Shown piece after piece: positions 4,517 to 5,197 of a stretch of DNA of 5,197 nt. Made by a program: the position numbers and the translations under genes. Location: contig JAQUCZ010000110.1 in NCBI GenBank assembly GCA_028685945.1, positions 1 through 5,197 of the forward strand, written 5' to 3'. This stretch comes from Sulfurimonadaceae bacterium. Lineage in GTDB: Bacteria > Campylobacterota > Campylobacteria > Campylobacterales > Sulfurimonadaceae. How positions within the stretch are numbered: position 1 is the stretch's first letter; each line of letters opens with the position of its first letter. The notes under the pieces were generated by a model that was given only the letters and a program-made list of their open reading frames with translations, did not search any database and had not been told where the DNA came from.

Positions 4517-5044
4517 CTAGATTTGGTATTCGCTTTTAAACGCGACGTAGCGATGTGCCGAAGCGTAAAGCTCTTTGACCTCGTCGTCGCCGAGTTCGCG
4601 CACAACCTTTGCCGGGCTGCCCATGATGAGTGAGCGAGGCGGGAAGATTTTCCCTTTGGTTACAAGCGCACCCGCACCCACGATAGACTCTTTGCCGATC
4701 ACGGCACCGTCTAAGATCGTTGCACTCATCCCGATAAGACAGCCATCTTCGATGGTGCATCCGTGCAGCATTACACGGTGCCCGATGGTGACGTCGTTGC
4801 CGATGATGGTCGGATTGCCGTCGCTCCTGTCGGGTTTTTTGTAGTGGGTGACGTGGATCATCGAGAGGTCTTGGATATTGACGCGGTCGCCGATCTTGAT
4901 GTAGTGCACATCGCCGCGAACGACGCACCCGAACCAGATAGAACACTCTTCGCCGCAGGTAACGTCGCCGATCACGTCGGCTGAAGGTGCTACCCATGTG
5001 TTATGCCCGAGTTTCGGGCTTATTCCTTGGTATTTGTGCACCAT
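4517..5044 (-). CDS. Gamma-class carbonic anhydrase family protein (YrdA-like)
   Basis: A 175-residue left-handed beta-helix protein built from hexapeptide repeats ([LIV]G-type turns from about residue 24 to 132) with a C-terminal helix (about 150-172), expected to form a cytoplasmic trimer. The three metal-ligand histidines of the Cam family are present: H64 (in IHVTH), H89 (IGHRV) and H94 (MLHGC). So are R43-G-D45 and Q58, which line the active site. The long acidic loop of archaeal Cam is absent, as in CamH/YrdA proteins, so CO2 hydration is possible but not assured; many homologues show weak or no activity. The start has GGAG seven bases upstream and follows the previous stop by one base, a coupled arrangement. 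Carbonic anhydrase would suit an autotrophic or CO2-requiring bacterium, but that is inference. Confidence 0.88.
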   Translation of the reverse strand: MVHKYQGISPKLGHNTWVAPSADVIGDVTCGEECSIWFGCVVRGDVHYIKIGDRVNIQDLSMIHVTHYKKPDRSDGNPTIIGNDVTIGHRVMLHGCTIEDGCLIGMSATILDGAVIGKESIVGAGALVTKGKIFPPRSLIMGSPAKVVRELGDDEVKELYASAHRYVAFKSEYQI

Positions 5045-5045
5045 A

Positions 5046-5197
5046 TCAGCTCTCCACGAAAAGGCGTGCGGCTAACTGCTGTACGCTTGAGGGGGATTCT
5101 TTTTTTGTCGCTTTGGAAACTTTGTCGACAAACTCCTCCATCAGTTTTTGGTTGTTGATCGCTTTTGCATCGCCTGCGGCTACTTTGACGTAATTGC
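5046..5197 (-). CDS. 3' end of an unrecognised gene
   Basis: Only the last 49 codons are inside the window, ending in TGA at 5046-5048, one base before the carbonic anhydrase ATG. The tail is charged and probably helical, with stretches such as NNQKLMEEFVDKVSKATKKE followed by SSVQQLAARLFVES. It has no cysteines, no membrane segment and no motif I can assign. Its stop-start spacing with the next gene marks it as the upstream member of the same leftward operon. Reading frame and codon use agree with its neighbours, and the other two minus-strand frames are either interrupted or give an implausible basic peptide. Confidence 0.7.
   Translation of the reverse strand, partial: NYVKVAAGDAKAINNQKLMEEFVDKVSKATKKESPSSVQQLAARLFVES

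Noticed and set aside
4536..4997. Long arginine-rich frame on the minus strand and long plus-strand frames over the carbonic anhydrase gene
   Set aside because: They are out-of-frame readings of a GC-rich gene with clear family motifs.

Overview
The window looks like chromosomal DNA of a sulfur-metabolising Campylobacterota (Epsilonproteobacteria), something like Sulfurimonas, Sulfuricurvum or Sulfurospirillum. This rests on the style of the ArgJ C-terminus, the TATAAT boxes without clear -35 partners, the split ThrE pair and tight overlapping operons. The genus is an inference.

Left end (1-102): the last 32 codons of argJ (arginine biosynthesis), read rightward.

Mobile segment (103-1645): about 1.54 kb of AT-rich DNA bounded by 28-bp terminal inverted repeats (26/28 identical, ends TGTCA...TGACA) and flanked by an exact 5-bp duplication, GTAAA. 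It carries one intact gene, an archaeal-type/STAND-like AAA ATPase (477-1586). The gene has a consensus promoter (TTGACA, 17 bp, TATAAT) whose -35 box lies inside a perfect dyad, in a field of ATTGAT/ATCAAT repeats. There is also a possible 52-codon small gene or gene remnant (162-320) and a hairpin near the left end. I see no recognisable transposase, so the element is probably non-autonomous. It sits exactly at the argJ stop codon and separates argJ from a stem-loop at 1659-1682 that looks like the original argJ terminator.

Intergenic region (1646-1987): that stem-loop, a 61-bp REP-like double hairpin (1773-1833) inside a segment bracketed by a 10-bp direct repeat, and a promoter leading to a 73-residue two-helix membrane protein (1988-2209).

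Transporter pair (2240-3450): two overlapping genes for the two halves of a ThrE/YjjP-YjjB type exporter, with a likely promoter of their own at the end of the small membrane gene.

Leftward operon (5197 to 3458): the 3' end of an unrecognised gene, a gamma-class carbonic anhydrase homologue, a TRIC-type (YicG/UPF0126) channel protein and a secreted DUF1566 (Lcl C-terminal-like) protein, with gaps of 1, 8 and 22 bases. This operon converges on the exporter pair, and the two stop codons share a small hairpin. It is visibly more GC-rich than the left third. The main novelty is the ATPase-carrying transposon-like element and its insertion point.
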